Shown here piece by piece: positions 37,198 through 48,699 of a stretch of 64,000 nt of DNA; within the stretch, counting starts at the first letter, position 1; every line of letters begins with the position of its first letter. Source of the stretch: Styela clava (Eukaryota; Chordata; Ascidiacea; Stolidobranchia; Styelidae). The DNA is taken from assembly GCF_964204865.1 (NCBI RefSeq), contig NC_135257.1, forward strand, positions 8,206,151 to 8,270,150, in the 5' to 3' direction. The position numbers and the translations under genes are program-made. The notes beneath the pieces are model-generated. The model saw nothing but the letters and a program-made list of their open reading frames with translations. It was not told the DNA's origin and ran no database searches.

Positions 37198-40100
37198 AAT
37201 GAATAAGGTTGATGCACTACTTCGCACTTCGTTTTCGCAAAAAACCAAAAAATTGTTCACTGGAACAATTCCATGACGGAGGAAAGCGTCGGCGTACATT
37301 CTGCGCAGAAACTTGGTATAAAAAACACGAATGGTTGTGTTACAGCGAGGACAAAAATGCACTTTTTTGTTTTTATTGCCTACTTTTTGCTACCGCCCGT
37401 GACTCACGTTGGTGTAAATTTGGTTTTAGAGATCTTAAACATCTTTCCGAGCGTGCCAGGGATCATCAATCTTCTATGGAGCATCTGGACAATGCAGTAA
37501 AATATCGAACATTCGGAAATGTTAATATTGCAGCACAGTTGGATGAAGGACGCGCGGTTTCTATTCGTCAGCACAACCAAAATGTTCTCGGTCGATTGAT
37601 AGATGTTTTGAAGTTCATTGGTTGTCACGAGCTGTCCCTCCGTGGGCACGATGAACGGGCTGGCTCTTCTAATAGAGGGGTATTTTTGGATATGATGGAA
37701 TACACCGCATCCCTAGATACAGTATTGAGAGATCATCTTGATGCCGCAACTGTTTCGAAAGGGACATCTAAGGATATCCAAAATGATTTGCTCGACTCAA
37801 TGTATAAAATTTATTTACAACATTTGGCTCTGGAAATTAAGAATTGCCAGTTCCTTTCGATTCAGTCTGACGAGACAACTGACATCACGTGCGTTTCCCA
37901 ACTGGCTGTGATTTTTCGGTTTGTGAAAGATGGTAAACGTACCAAGAGATTCCACAGCTTTGTACCAATCGTTGATCGCACGGCTTGCGGGATATCGGCT
38001 GTACTGAAAGAAGTGTTACAGCCTTACAACGCGAAGTCAAAATTGATAGCTCAAACTTATGGCGGCGCGGCAGTCATGAGTGGGTCGAAACATGGTGTTC
38101 AAGTTTATATAAAAGAAGATTTTCCTCATGCGCATTTTTTACATTGTTATGCACACCAATTTAACCTCGTTATTAAAAATATGTGTCTTGATACCCCTCT
38201 CGTCCGTATATTTTTTGCAAATGTTTCGGGGTTTTCTTCATTTTTTTCCGTTTCGCCGAAGCGCTCTGACCTCCTTCGCCAGATATGTAGCCGCCGTCTC
38301 CCAGCTTGTGCACCAACACGTTGGAACTTCCAATCACGCGTGGTGCAGGGCGTGTCCGAAATTAGGTCTGAGCTCATTGAGTGTTTCAATGGCATTCAGA
38401 GCTCTCCGGTTTGGGACGAACGCTCTGTGAGGGAGGCGGCAGGTCTAAAGCGTCTGCTAGAACATAGGTTCTCAAAGTGCTCCGTACGGAGCCCCAGGGC
38501 TCCGCGAGAGAAACCCAGGGGCTCCGCGAGCTATTCGATTACTCTTCGAAATACTGACTCAAAATTTTGTAACTGTTGAAAGAAGCAATAACAGCGTTGA
38601 TAAAATCTGACAACAATACAGCCTCGAAATATGGTAAAGAGGCTGAATTAAAAATGACATTATTTATAAGCAGGAGCGCAGCCAGGATTCTTAAGAGGGA
38701 GGTGGTTCAAAATTGGAATCGGAAATTTCCGCGCAACATTCTTCGCCATTAAAAAAACGGATAACGAGATTTCTGTTGCGTAAAATATTCAATCCATGAC
38801 CGATGCGAGCATTCAACGTGTCCCTTCGTTATAATGTAATTGTGATCATCGTTACTCAAGTTTGATTCGAGATTAGTATTAGTATTACTTAAATGAAAGA
38901 ATACTATTCTAAAATAACATAAAATATGTAATAAACTGCCAACAATAAATAAAGTGGAGTCGTATTTTCGCGATCTTGGGATTTGTCAAACTTGATTTGT
39001 TCTTTCGCACCTGAGATTATTTTTAAGCAGGATATCGCCGTTTAAAAAATCACAATGTCTGGGCAAAATACGAACAATTAGAATTTATTTTATTGCATTC
39101 GGCTCCGTCGGTAGTTTCAGAATGAAAAAAGGTACATCGTGGATCGCGTGCACAATTGATTGCGTGCGGCTTCGTCGGTAGTTTCAGAATGGGAAAAGAG
39201 GTACATCGCGCGCACAATTGACTGTGTTTCGATTTCGCAGTTACTACGACGAAAATCTCACATAACACCAAATTTTGTGATTTACAATGTCTATAAAAGC
39301 GTTTCCAATCTGAGGTGAGTCTGCTGAAGCCAAACGTGTGATCTTCCATTTTAAGTTTCAGTTTTAATATTTTAGAATGCCGTTTTTCAATCAAGAAATT
39401 TGAGTTGCGGATTCATCTCTTTATTATTTATAATTTTTAACATTTCGTCGCAGATGACTATTATATGGTAACATGTTTTTCACATTGAACTCATAATTTC
39501 CCACGAGAACAAAAAAGGAATTAACGTCGTCATTGTGTAACAATACATGTATATGCCGAGGGAAATTTTTGATTTAAGGAGAATAAACACCGGCGTAAAG
39601 ATGTTCAAAACACGCCATGCTGACGAAAAAAATCGGCGATTGTAACAAAATAAAATCGCGCACGTTATTAGCGGCCTGTTAAGTCTTCCAGAAATGTCAA
39701 AAGAGAAAAGATTCGACCCCTAATTTATTAATATGTTCGTCAAGTGTCAAATTTACAGCTTTAGTATGAAATTCAGATTCATTTATGGCTTGTGTTAATC
39801 CTATTAAAAAAGGTTCAGCATTTTAAATAAGTAAAGTACTTTTAACTTGCCCAGGAATATTAATCTGAAAGTAACAATTTTAACATTTATTTTGGGGCTC
39901 CGCGAATAATATTCAACTTTTCAAGGGCTCCGCAACACCAAAAGTTTGAGAACCCCTGTGCTAGAAGATGGTGAGTTTTCATTTTTTCTCGCTTTTTTCT
40001 CCACAATATTCTATCACGTGGATGTATTACACGGCGCATTGCAGTCAAGGCTAATGGATGGAGCGTCTGTGCAGTCGTGTATTTCAGACTTCTGCGATGC

Positions 40101-40731
40101 TGTATCTCGTATCCGGGAAACAATAAAATACGACGACACATGGAGTGCTTCTTTACGCCGCGGGCAAACGACGCAGCGTTTGATTTTGTCTGCAAAGGAA
40201 TGCTGTGACATTCTGGTGAATCAAATAGGCGATCGTCTGCGCACTGAACACCTTGCCGCGTTCTCTTTGATGAACCCCAAAAATTTTTCAAAATTTGCAC
40301 GTCAATTTCCCATCCATTTGTTGGCTACTGTATCCAAATTTTACCCCATGATAAACGTGGGTAAATTGGAAAATAATGAATTGCGATGTATATACACCAA
40401 TCAAACTTTTTTGAATATCACATCAACTTGCGCGCTCTATGGGTTCCTCATAGATAACACTCTAGTAACTACCTTTGCGGCGTCTGCAAAATTTCTGGAC
40501 ATCATTTTGACGACGCCTATTTCTTCCGCCGACGCAGAGCGAACATTCAGCACGCTGTAGCGTATTAAAACGTATCTCAGAAACACAATGAAGCAAGATA
40601 GATTAAATTCCTTGGCTGTTTTATCCATTCACAAAGACGTTTTTTCTGGGATGCATGACTTTAATCAGCGCGTTATTGAGCATTTTGCTTCCAAGAAACC
40701 GCGGCGTGTTGCATATATGTTTAAGCAGTAG
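37198..40731 (+). pseudogene. hAT transposase (TTF-type finger, DUF4371, hAT dimerisation), interrupted
   Basis: ZMYM1/ZNF862-like hAT transposase. The most likely start is ATG 37198 (MNKVDALLR...). That frame stops at about 37276, and the remaining protein is in another frame, so there is an early frameshift. The main frame has a TTF-type zinc finger (W..KHEWLCYS...NALFCFYCLLF), the DUF4371 region with LSIQSDETTDITCVSQLAV (about 37850) and the HCYAHQFNLVIKN motif. A 1496-bp MITE then splits the gene at codon GAA 38460-38462. The frame resumes exactly at 39967 once the insert and one TSD are discounted. The dimerisation motif TTPISSADAERTFSTL is followed by TAG 40558-40560, and a coherent C-terminal tail continues to TAG 40729-40731. 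Three lesions are therefore visible. It is not functional as it stands. Confidence 0.88.
38463..39958 (+). mobile_element. hAT-type element, family E copy 1, inserted in the hAT transposase gene
   Basis: The termini are CATAGGTTCTCAAAGTGC and TTTGAGAACCCCTG. The 8-bp TSD TGCTAGAA is at 38455-38462 and 39959-39966. The left end carries GGGCTCCG/CGGAGCCC repeats. The element is 1496 bp, encodes no transposase, and shares its body with copy 2 at 47028-48461, which is inverted. Confidence 0.93.
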
Positions 40732-41133
40732 AAGTCTAGCAGCATATATATCTATGAGTGAGCGACGCATGTCCTTATCTTTGCATTAACTTTCCTTTCT
40801 TCATAGTAACGTTTTAAACCTTATTTTAGGTTTTGTCTGCTTTCCCGAAGTTTCTGTTAATATGTCATTGTATTTATTGCCTTTCCTTTTGAAAGAGGTT
40901 TCAAAATAAACTATGTCTATATTTATTAGTCCATTGACTTGGACCGGTTTTAATGACACTTTCTTATCGTTAAAAATTGTCGCTTTTGCCGATTGGTTGT
41001 TACCGATGGAATGGTTTTTATACTCATAAAATGATGGGAGAACTTACAGCGCTCATCCTGTCCCCGTAGATGGGGGTGACTTGGTCCCGCAGTAGCTTGC
41101 CCCGGTTGTCAAAATGACCACGCGCCGCCACTG

Positions 41134-41359
41134 GCGAAGCCTATTGGACGTTGTTTGTCGTTGCATTCGGGAGTGCACGCCTTTCTAAACAACCTAAAGA
41201 AGAGCAATCTACACAATGACAAGTGGGCGAAATGTTGCATAAGTTCATTTGGTTAAAAAGATATAGGTACAAATGCCACGGTTCATGACTTAATTCCAAC
41301 GTGTGCTTTTCATCGTGCCTACCTAGCGAATAAGTGGTGTTAACTCTTGTTTATGTGAA
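41134..41359. other. spacer between the hAT transposon and the MULE-like region
   Basis: No feature recognised. The left end of the MULE-like transposon should lie here or inside the flanking sequence, but no terminal inverted repeat could be paired. Confidence 0.3.
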
Positions 41360-41940
41360 TTGAAATTATGGGTTTATTTCAGCCATTTTACTTGCAACAG
41401 TAAATATCAGATACGAGCAATTAACGTTATCATTGCCGACAGCCAGTTTTATTCCACAGGTCTTAAGCATCATCGTTCTAAGAAAGGGAGCAATATTTCA
41501 AGAACGGGGGAAAAATGTGCGATCAGACTATTAACAAGTAAGAATAAAATCATTGCTAAAATATCAGAATTTTTTATCTTGAAAAATTTGAGTGGATTTG
41601 AGTCGGACAAACAAAGAGAAGAATTTTTGAGGTCGTGCGGTTGCTGGATCAAGAGGTCAGCATCTACACGCCTCTCTTGTCTCAAGATCTTTTACGAAAA
41701 AAATTCGAGTGATATTGAAAGATGCATGAAATCGAAAAGTAGTTTCAGACAAAAGGAAAAAGGCAACACGAAATACAATATAAATCACACGTTTTTTATG
41801 AGCTGGCCAAACATAAATTAAAACAATGCCATAATACGTCAAGCAGGCATAACATAAGGAAAGTTATGAAAAACATGATTAAATCTAAACCAGATGAAGG
41901 AAACAATTTGAATGTTTTTCCGAAGAACAAAAAATCAAAA
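41360..41940 (+). pseudogene. basic N-terminal segment of the MULE-like transposon ORF
   Basis: A Lys/Arg/Ser-rich, low-complexity frame (41360-41821) is followed, in a shifted frame through a T-run near 41796, by YELAKHKLKQCHN and KVMKNMIKSKPDEGNN up to about 41925. No domain was recognised. It is placed with the following segments because the frames run on collinearly with only short indels between them. Being part of one protein is inference. Confidence 0.45.
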
Positions 41941-42184
41941 ATACCGAATTGGATGACGAAACTTTCCTATATTGTATTTGCAAAAAAGCATACTCAGGCG
42001 AGTTTATGGTTGAGTGCGAAAGTTGTTTTAATTGGTTTCATCCGTCTTGTCTGTTTGATTCGTCGCCAGAGGAAGTATGGGAAGATCAAAAGTTTTTATG
42101 CGAAGGGGAGAAAGTAGAAATAACAGGCAAAACCAGTAAAATATATTTCATACCAAAAATGGAAATGGAAATTGCTGTGAGTTG
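41924..42184 (+). pseudogene. PHD finger segment of the MULE-like transposon ORF
   Basis: The frame reads LDDETFLYCICKKAYSGEF, then VECESC, NWFHPSC and VWEDQKFLCE. This is the PHD pattern CxC...CxxC...HxxC...W..C, the fold that reads histone H3 tails. The last CxxC pair is incomplete: after FLC the sequence goes to EGEK, so the final zinc ligand is missing. The frame breaks at the upstream junction (41866 frame) and stops at 42182-42184. Confidence 0.72.
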
Positions 42185-42653
42185 ATTTCGTCAAAACAAA
42201 TTAAAAAAAAAATACCGGGAAATGAAAAATCAATGATAAATATCTCATCTGACCAATCGGATTCATCGGATAGCGTTATGATTGTTCGAAAGACAGGCAA
42301 AGGTCGCGCACGGAAGTCCCGATTAGTACACTCAGTTCAAAATTGTTCAAAAAATATTTCATGCAAACGCATTCCATCTTTCAAATCCCTGTACCGTTTG
42401 GGAAAGTATAATAGGAAAGTAATTAAATCGTTGAAAAGAAAAACTTACATCAAAAGACAAGGAGAGTTCCAAATTACGTTTGATGAATGGAAACGACTTT
42501 CAGAGCATCGATCTAAGTAAGCACCGCTTCAAGAAGACAGATTATACAGAAATATTTCTTAAACATTTTCGGCAAATTTACAATGAATGCGTTCCCTACG
42601 TTGCCAATCACTATCTACGCAGCTTGGATAGTGTCCTAATTGGGGAAGCCTAA
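42185..42653 (+). pseudogene. acidic/SIM-like linker and basic segment of the MULE-like ORF
   Basis: The frame 42182-42520 contains a Ser/Asp-rich stretch followed by SVMIVRK, which fits a SUMO-interacting motif (hydrophobic VxIV next to acidic or serine residues), then a very basic region. A second frame (about 42510-42653) reads HRFKKTDYTEIFLKHFRQIYNECVPY and ends at TAA. The SIM assignment is a motif guess. Confidence 0.45.
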
Positions 42654-44383
42654 AAAGGAAAGATTAATTTATATTGCGGTCACAGAAAATGCTGCAACTG
42701 TCAAGTTGAAGGAAAAATTTTAATATTTTCCCGAAAAGATACCATAGAGTGCACAGTTGACATCATCGGCTATCGAGTCCACAAGTCGGAATGTATTCGC
42801 CGGAGATACGTGAGAGGGAATTTGCGGGATGACATGCATAAAGAAATGGAATACATATCGTCAGAGTGCTTCCGGCGGCAACTTTACAACAAAATGACAT
42901 CGGAAGAAAGATATCTAGGCTCTTTCACAAATGTACCGAGTAAATCGACTCTTAGAAATATAAAACGTGCCGAAACAAACAGCAACGAATGGATTAAAAA
43001 TTTAGAACATCTGAAAAATGAAATGGAGTCAGAAGGCGACCATTTGTTGAGGCAATTTACAGTTCATCCACCGAGTGTTACCCTATATTCGGAAGAACAG
43101 CTTGAAATGTACAAGCAAACCTGCAGAAACGATGATACATATCTTGATGCAACTGGAAGTGTGTTAAAACGAAAGTCTGGCACAAAAGATTTTCAAGTGT
43201 ACACACTACTTATACGAAATCCGACCAAAGGAAAGCTAGCTTTGCCAATTGCATCGTTTGTAGTGAATGAACATGGCGCCATGCATATTGGACATTTTCT
43301 AGAAAGATTTGTTTTTGACGCCATGAGACATGTGAATTTTGATAAAAAGCCAATCATGATGATAATAGATGGCTCAATGGCTCTCTGGATAGCAGTTTTG
43401 AAATCCTTTTGCCATGAAACGCGATTAGAATACAATCAAAGATGCTATCGAATTGTCACTGGAATTGCCACAATAGAAGATGCAGAGCGTACTATTGTAC
43501 ACAACTGTTTAAGCCATTCGATGCATGCAGCGAAAATCATGTGCCTCAAATATTACTAACGCCACACGGTTTTAGCGATGCATTGGATTACCCTATGCTT
43601 CAAATGTGAAAGTCTACAAGAACTAGAAGATATAGTGTTCAGTATGCTGGTGGTTACAACTTGTTTGCAATCTTCGCAAGTTGTGATAAAACATTTCAAG
43701 GGTTTGATGAATGGAATTTGGAAAGACACGCTACTGGTCAAAATTCAAAGGCTTATGACAATTATCGCGACAAATATAATGATTTAAAAGATTGTTCGTT
43801 TCAAACCATTTTTAGTAACAACGAAACTCAGGGAATAATAGAACAGCATTTTGGGCAGATGAAGCACGTATTTTTCAAAAATAAAAGATTCTCTGATTTA
43901 TATCTGTTTACCAAAACGTATGCTCGGGAATTGCAAATAACACAAAAGCAGTACGCAGATTCTATTATCCACGTTAAATCACAGAAAGGAAAAGTGCAAA
44001 AAGGCAAGAGCATTAAATTCCCAGAATCAACTTTCAAAAAACGAAAACGTCGCGATAAAGGATTTTGCACAACTTATTCGGCTGCCAAAAAGATAGTTCC
44101 ACCGCAAATTAACGTCAACCAAACCCCACTTGCACGACTTGGCATTTCAGCCAATTTGGCAAGAGTTACCGATTCGCAATCTAGAGTTGATATATTTTGC
44201 TCCGAAGTTTGGGCAGATATGAGCTACGCAGAAAATTCCATCAATTACCCTGCTCTTACACTAGAGAGTGGAATGACTGTAACATTTGCTGATTTGATGT
44301 CAGTTAACGAAGCACCGGAAGAACGAATACACGATGCTCTAAAAAGCATTCAAATAATCCATATCATAATCGCGGCTGGCTGA
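42654..44383 (+). pseudogene. Mutator-like (MULE, NOF-like) transposase, broken
   Basis: The frame first shows a Cys-rich zinc-binding segment (LYCGHRKCCNC, 42670-42702, then IECTVDII and KSECIRR), as expected N-terminal to a MULE transposase. The catalytic core follows in the same frame: TYLDATGS with the first Asp (codon 43146), MMIIDGSMAL with the second (codon 43368), and the MULE-specific CxxH (HNCLSHS, codons 43506 and 43515). After a stop at 43557-43559 and frame shifts up to about 43660, it continues with GGYNLFAIF and SNNETQGIIEQHFGQMK, whose Glu is the likely third catalytic residue. The tail is basic, then GWLTDNVACAYI appears in another frame near 44375. Length and motifs fit MULE; resemblance to Drosophila NOF/foldback proteins is from memory. 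Confidence 0.75.
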
Positions 44384-44567
44384 CCGATAATGTTGCTTGC
44401 GCATACATTCAGCAATTGACTCGCATTTACAACGAAATTATAAGAAAATAATATTTATGGTTCTTGTGATGCTTTGTTCACTAACCATATTTTATCTGGG
44501 AAAAAAATAAAAAACTCTACCAACATGAAACAGGAATTAACTACACCTACCAATAACAAGATTCTTC

Positions 44568-45440
44568 GTGAGCATACATTTTATCCAATATTGTACGAAA
44601 ATCATTTTACTTTTCACGACTCGCAACCTGTATAATATGAAAAAGTCTCAAGTAGGAGGATCTCCAGTCATCGTCAACATCATGAATGTGTATCGCAACC
44701 TGGTGGACTTAGTTTCAATAAATCATGAAGCTGTTGAAAAGTATATTCGTATGATATGTGCGTGCCTTGGCTGGAGGTTCGGTTTACAACAAGATGCACA
44801 GGAGTTCCTACTTCAATCAGGCCTATTAGCCGCTTTAAAAAACTATGGATACAAACACGAAGTGTCAGTAAGGTCACATAGGACGTGCAATAATTGTAAC
44901 TGGGCTTCAATTGGACAATTTATCAAGGAGACATGCATTATTCTAAATATGTATGGAGATTTGACTGATGGATGCTGTATTGCTGACTACATCAAACACT
45001 ATCAGCGCATGCCGTCCGATATGGTCTGTCCGTCTTGTCAAAACCAAGGCATTTCAGAAAAAGTTCATTTTGAAAATATGCCTATATATTTGATTATTTG
45101 GCTTGCAAGGTACGAATACTCGGATCAAAAATGTTCCAAGATTATTTTTCCAAGTATTGAATTGGAGCTAAATGAGACAACGTACAATTTGAACAGTGTA
45201 CTTGTACACCTAGGAAATGATACACGATCTGGCCATTACCTGACCTATAATCTCATTGATAACAATTTTATTAAATGTGACGACGAACAAATTTCGTTGG
45301 CTTCTCACACAAACGCAGTTCGGGATATTGGCGAAAATGGGTATTTGTACTTCTTCACGCGCGGTCGCCATTCACCAATCGAGGACTCTATAACCAGGAA
45401 AAAAAAAATCGGCAAATCTTTGTCGTCGGTTGCCTGGTGA
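44568..45440 (+). pseudogene. ubiquitin-specific protease (peptidase C19) domain in the MULE-like region
   Basis: The 290-codon frame carries the USP signatures FGLQQDAQEFL (about 82), a zinc-ribbon-like pair CNNC...CPSC, and the His/Asp box SGHYLTYNLIDNNFIKCDDEQIS, followed by YLYFF as in USPs. USPs remove ubiquitin from proteins using a Cys-His-Asp/Asn triad. The catalytic Cys box (GNTCYLN-like) is not found in this frame or clearly in the other frames of 44400-44640, so the enzyme is truncated or inactive. At 45400-45409 an A10 run causes a frame slip; the next frame continues NLCRRLPGELPPVVVTI. Confidence 0.75.
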
Positions 45441-46013
45441 GCTTCCTCCCGTAGTCGTCACTATTACCAACGTTGAAGATTCATATGAAATAAAATTCGA
45501 TCGTGAATGGGAGAAAAGCAATGGGGCATTGTTAAAGAAATAATATGTATTTTGACCACTACTGCTCAACTGACATACGAAAAATCAAGAACTGACTGTA
45601 GATATTTCAGACATTGTTTGTTTATGAAGGGATTTAAAGATACGAATGCTCCTATAAAAGAATTAGCTACAGTAGACGAGGACACACTTAACAACCTTCG
45701 TCCTCATTTTTTTTCGAAATTTTGTAGACGCACTATCAGGAAGCGAATGAATGGGAAACATGAACTATCCCGCTTCACTTCGCCCATACCTATTCATAAT
45801 TCGACCCTCATTGGACATCAAACAGAACTTGAACACATATTTACCAAAAAAAAAGGGACGATAACAGAGTATATAGATAGAGTTTTGATTTTGGAAGGAA
45901 TTATATTAATTAATGCAAGTATCCAGGGCATCGGTTATGAACAGTCATCGGAGGCCTTGTTCCAAATTCCCCCATGCTCCTTCAATGATTTTATAAAGGA
46001 TAGAAACTATTAA
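45441..46013 (+). pseudogene. C-terminal segment of the MULE/USP ORF, unrecognised
   Basis: After the A10 slip, a frame runs to TAA at about 45541, and the frame 45507-46013 then continues to TAA at 46011-46013. It reads as a coherent, non-repetitive protein (NLRPHFFSKFCRRTIRKRM) but no family was recognised. It is assigned to the transposon because the frames continue directly from the USP segment. Confidence 0.4.
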
Positions 46014-46248
46014 CATGAAAAAGAAAGAAAAAGAAGATAAATAGGTTACAATGCTGGATAAACATCATCAACAGCATGCAACGCTTCACTATAATTCATT
46101 ATTTTTTATTTCAAAAGAAACGTTTTATTTAGACAGAGGATTACATTTTGCACTGATTGGTAAAATTAACAGTATAGCGTATTTTATAGCATGGATATGG
46201 AGTCTGGCGTGTTTCAATCGGAATCGAAACGACACCTATGTTTTCTAG

Positions 46249-46740
46249 TATAGTTTAAAATATTTGTACGTAGAACAATCTAGTTTATCGCAATTGCTTT
46301 CTATTTTAAATATTTGTGAAAAACTCATACCGTCCACATTGGTGTTTATTTTTTGGGCACGAAATGGACCTATGCATCGTTTTGTTTTTATGTTGTTGTT
46401 GTTCTTTGGCATAAAATTGTATCGTTATGAAAAAATTATTTCGAGCGTTTTCGCGTTCGAATATCAGACCTACAGGGTACGGTACCAGTAAGTTACCGCA
46501 TATACATGATATTCGGGAAATTGATGATGAAATATTTGTTTTACCACACCTGTCCATATTTTTTGTCATACGTGTACATATATTGTTACGTCGCCTTCTT
46601 GTGTTATTATGTTGTTGTCTTGTTGGATACGAAATGTACCTATGGATCTTTTTGTCATTATGTTGTTCTTCATATTGTTGGTATTTTTCCTTTCTACCGT
46701 TATGAAAAAATCGCTGGACCATTCGTTTCAAATTTTAGTT
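46249..46740 (+). repeat. imperfect pair of ~100-bp repeats
   Basis: The motifs ACGAAATG.ACCTATG, TATGTTGTT and CGTTATGAAAAAAT occur in the same order at 46359-46432 and 46630-46712. They may be sub-repeats near the right end of the MULE-like element. No inverted partner was found on its left side. Confidence 0.45.
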
Positions 46741-47019
46741 TGCTTGAAGATGTTATTTTTTTAGAACGTTATAATTTTGGTCTTTGATTAATCATAGCAT
46801 TTGGTTCTTGAATAACTGAATTATAATGTGTATTAAAAAAAATCTTTACGATTGTTGTATTTCCATTGCTGCCGTAACTCTAGATAAAGAGGTCAAAGAC
46901 CATTACAGCGATAGTTATTAGATAGTGAGTTGCTAAGACAAATACCATTAAACTTTAATATCAGACTCGAAATATACTGGATTTTGTAGTAAAAAAAACA
47001 ATGCTTTTATGGTCAACTA
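46741..47019. other. non-coding spacer
   Basis: AT-rich, no feature recognised. Confidence 0.3.
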
Positions 47020-47027
47020 GACTAGAG

Positions 47028-48461
47028 CAGGGGTTCTCAAACTTTTGGTGTCGCGGAGCCCTTGAAAAGGTTGACTATTATTCACGGAGCCCCAAAATAA
47101 ATGTTAAAATTGTTACTTTCAGATTTATATTCCTGAGCAAGTTAAAAGTACTTTACTCAATTTAAATGCTGAACCTTTTTTAATAGGGTTAATACAAGTC
47201 ATAAATAAATCTTAATTTCAAACATAAATTATATATACTAAAGCTATAAATTTGACACTTGACAGAAATACTATCTTTTCCTTTTTGACATTTTTGGAAG
47301 ACTTAAAAGGCCGCTAATAATGTGCGCGATTGCATTTTGTTACAATCGCCGATTTTTTTCCTCAGCTTGGCGTGTTTTTGAACCTTTGAACATCTTTACG
47401 CCGGTGTTTATTCTCCCTAAATCAAAAATTTCCCTCGTCATATACATGTATTGTTACACAATGACGACGTTAATTGCTTTTTTGTTCTCGTGGAGAATTT
47501 TGAGTTCAATGTGAAAAACATGTTACCATATTATAGTCATCGACGGCGAAATGATAAATATAATAATTAATAAAGAGGTAAATCCGCAACTCGAATTTCT
47601 TGATTGAAAAGCGGCATTCTAAAATTTTAAAACTAAAACTTAAAATGAAAGATTTGGTTTCACGTTTGGTTTCAGCAGACTCAACTAGGATTGAAAACGC
47701 TTTCGTAGACATTGTAAATCACAAAATTTGGTGTTATGTTAGGTTTTCATCGTAGTAACTGCGAAATCGAAACACAGTCAATTGTTCGCGCGATGTACCT
47801 TTTTCTCATTCTGAAACTACAGACGGAGCCGTATGCAATAAAATGTTCGTATTTTGCTCAGACATTGTGATATTTTAAACGGCGATATCGTGCTTAAAAA
47901 TAATCTCAAACGCGAAAGAACAAATCAAGTTTGACAAATCCCAAGATCGCAAAAATACGACTCCAATTTATTTACAGTTGGCAGTTTATCACATATTTTA
48001 TGTTATTTTAGAATACTATTATTTCATTTTAGTAATCCTAATAGTAATCTCGAATCAAACGTGAGTAACGATGAGCACAATTACATTATAACGACGAGAC
48101 ACGTTAAATGCCCGCATCGGTCATGAATTGAATATTTTACGCAACAGAAATTTCGTTATACGTTTTTTTAATCGCGAAGAATGTTTCGCGGAAATTTTCG
48201 ATTTTAATTTTGAATTTGAACCACCTCCCTCTCAAGAATCCTGACTGCGCTCCTGCTTATAAATAATGTCATTTTTTAATTCCGTCTCTTTGCCATATTT
48301 CGAGGCTATATTATTGTCCGATTTTATCAAAGCTGTTATTGCCTCTTTGAACAGTCACAAAATTAGTCATTATTTTGAAAAGTAATTGAATAGCTCGCGG
48401 AGCCCCTGGGTTTCTCTTGCGGAGCCCTGGGGCTCCGTACGGAGCACTTTGAGAACCTATG
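47028..48461 (-). mobile_element. hAT-type element, family E copy 2 (inverted relative to copy 1)
   Basis: The termini are CAGGGGTTCTCAAAC and CACTTTGAGAACCTATG. The 8-bp TSD GACTAGAG is at 47020-47027 and 48462-48469. The body is the reverse complement of 38463-39958 with limited divergence, 1434 bp against 1496 bp. Confidence 0.93.
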
Positions 48462-48699
48462 GACTAGAGGACCAACCAATATTGTCATATATCAAGTAAA
48501 ATTGTTTTCATTATCACGGGTTCCCAGAAAGTCTAATATTTAATCAAATATTACGCTGTCTTAGCGTTGTTGGTGGAACCGCTTTTATATGTTGAAAGCG
48601 AAAAAAAATTATACAATATGTTTACAATATTCAAACTGAAAAAAGTTTGAAAACGCTAGATGTCACCCCAATTATAGTTCTCATTATATTAGTTTAGTC

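Larger units (their letters stand above)
36678..41133 (+). mobile_element. autonomous-type hAT transposon, broken, 4.46 kb including insert
   Basis: The termini CAGTGGCGGCGCGT and ACGCGCCGCCACTG are perfect 14-bp inverted repeats; GCCCCGGTTG occurs subterminally at both ends. It encloses a hAT transposase gene. Subtracting the nested 1.5-kb element gives about 2.95 kb, a normal size. Flanking 8-mers (CTGCAACT and GCGAAGCC) do not match, so the original TSD is lost, mutated or the ends have recombined. Confidence 0.85.

Noticed and set aside
46264-46787. Hydrophobic frames on both strands
   Set aside because: T-rich repeats create Phe/Leu/Tyr-rich translations; no start context or family resemblance.
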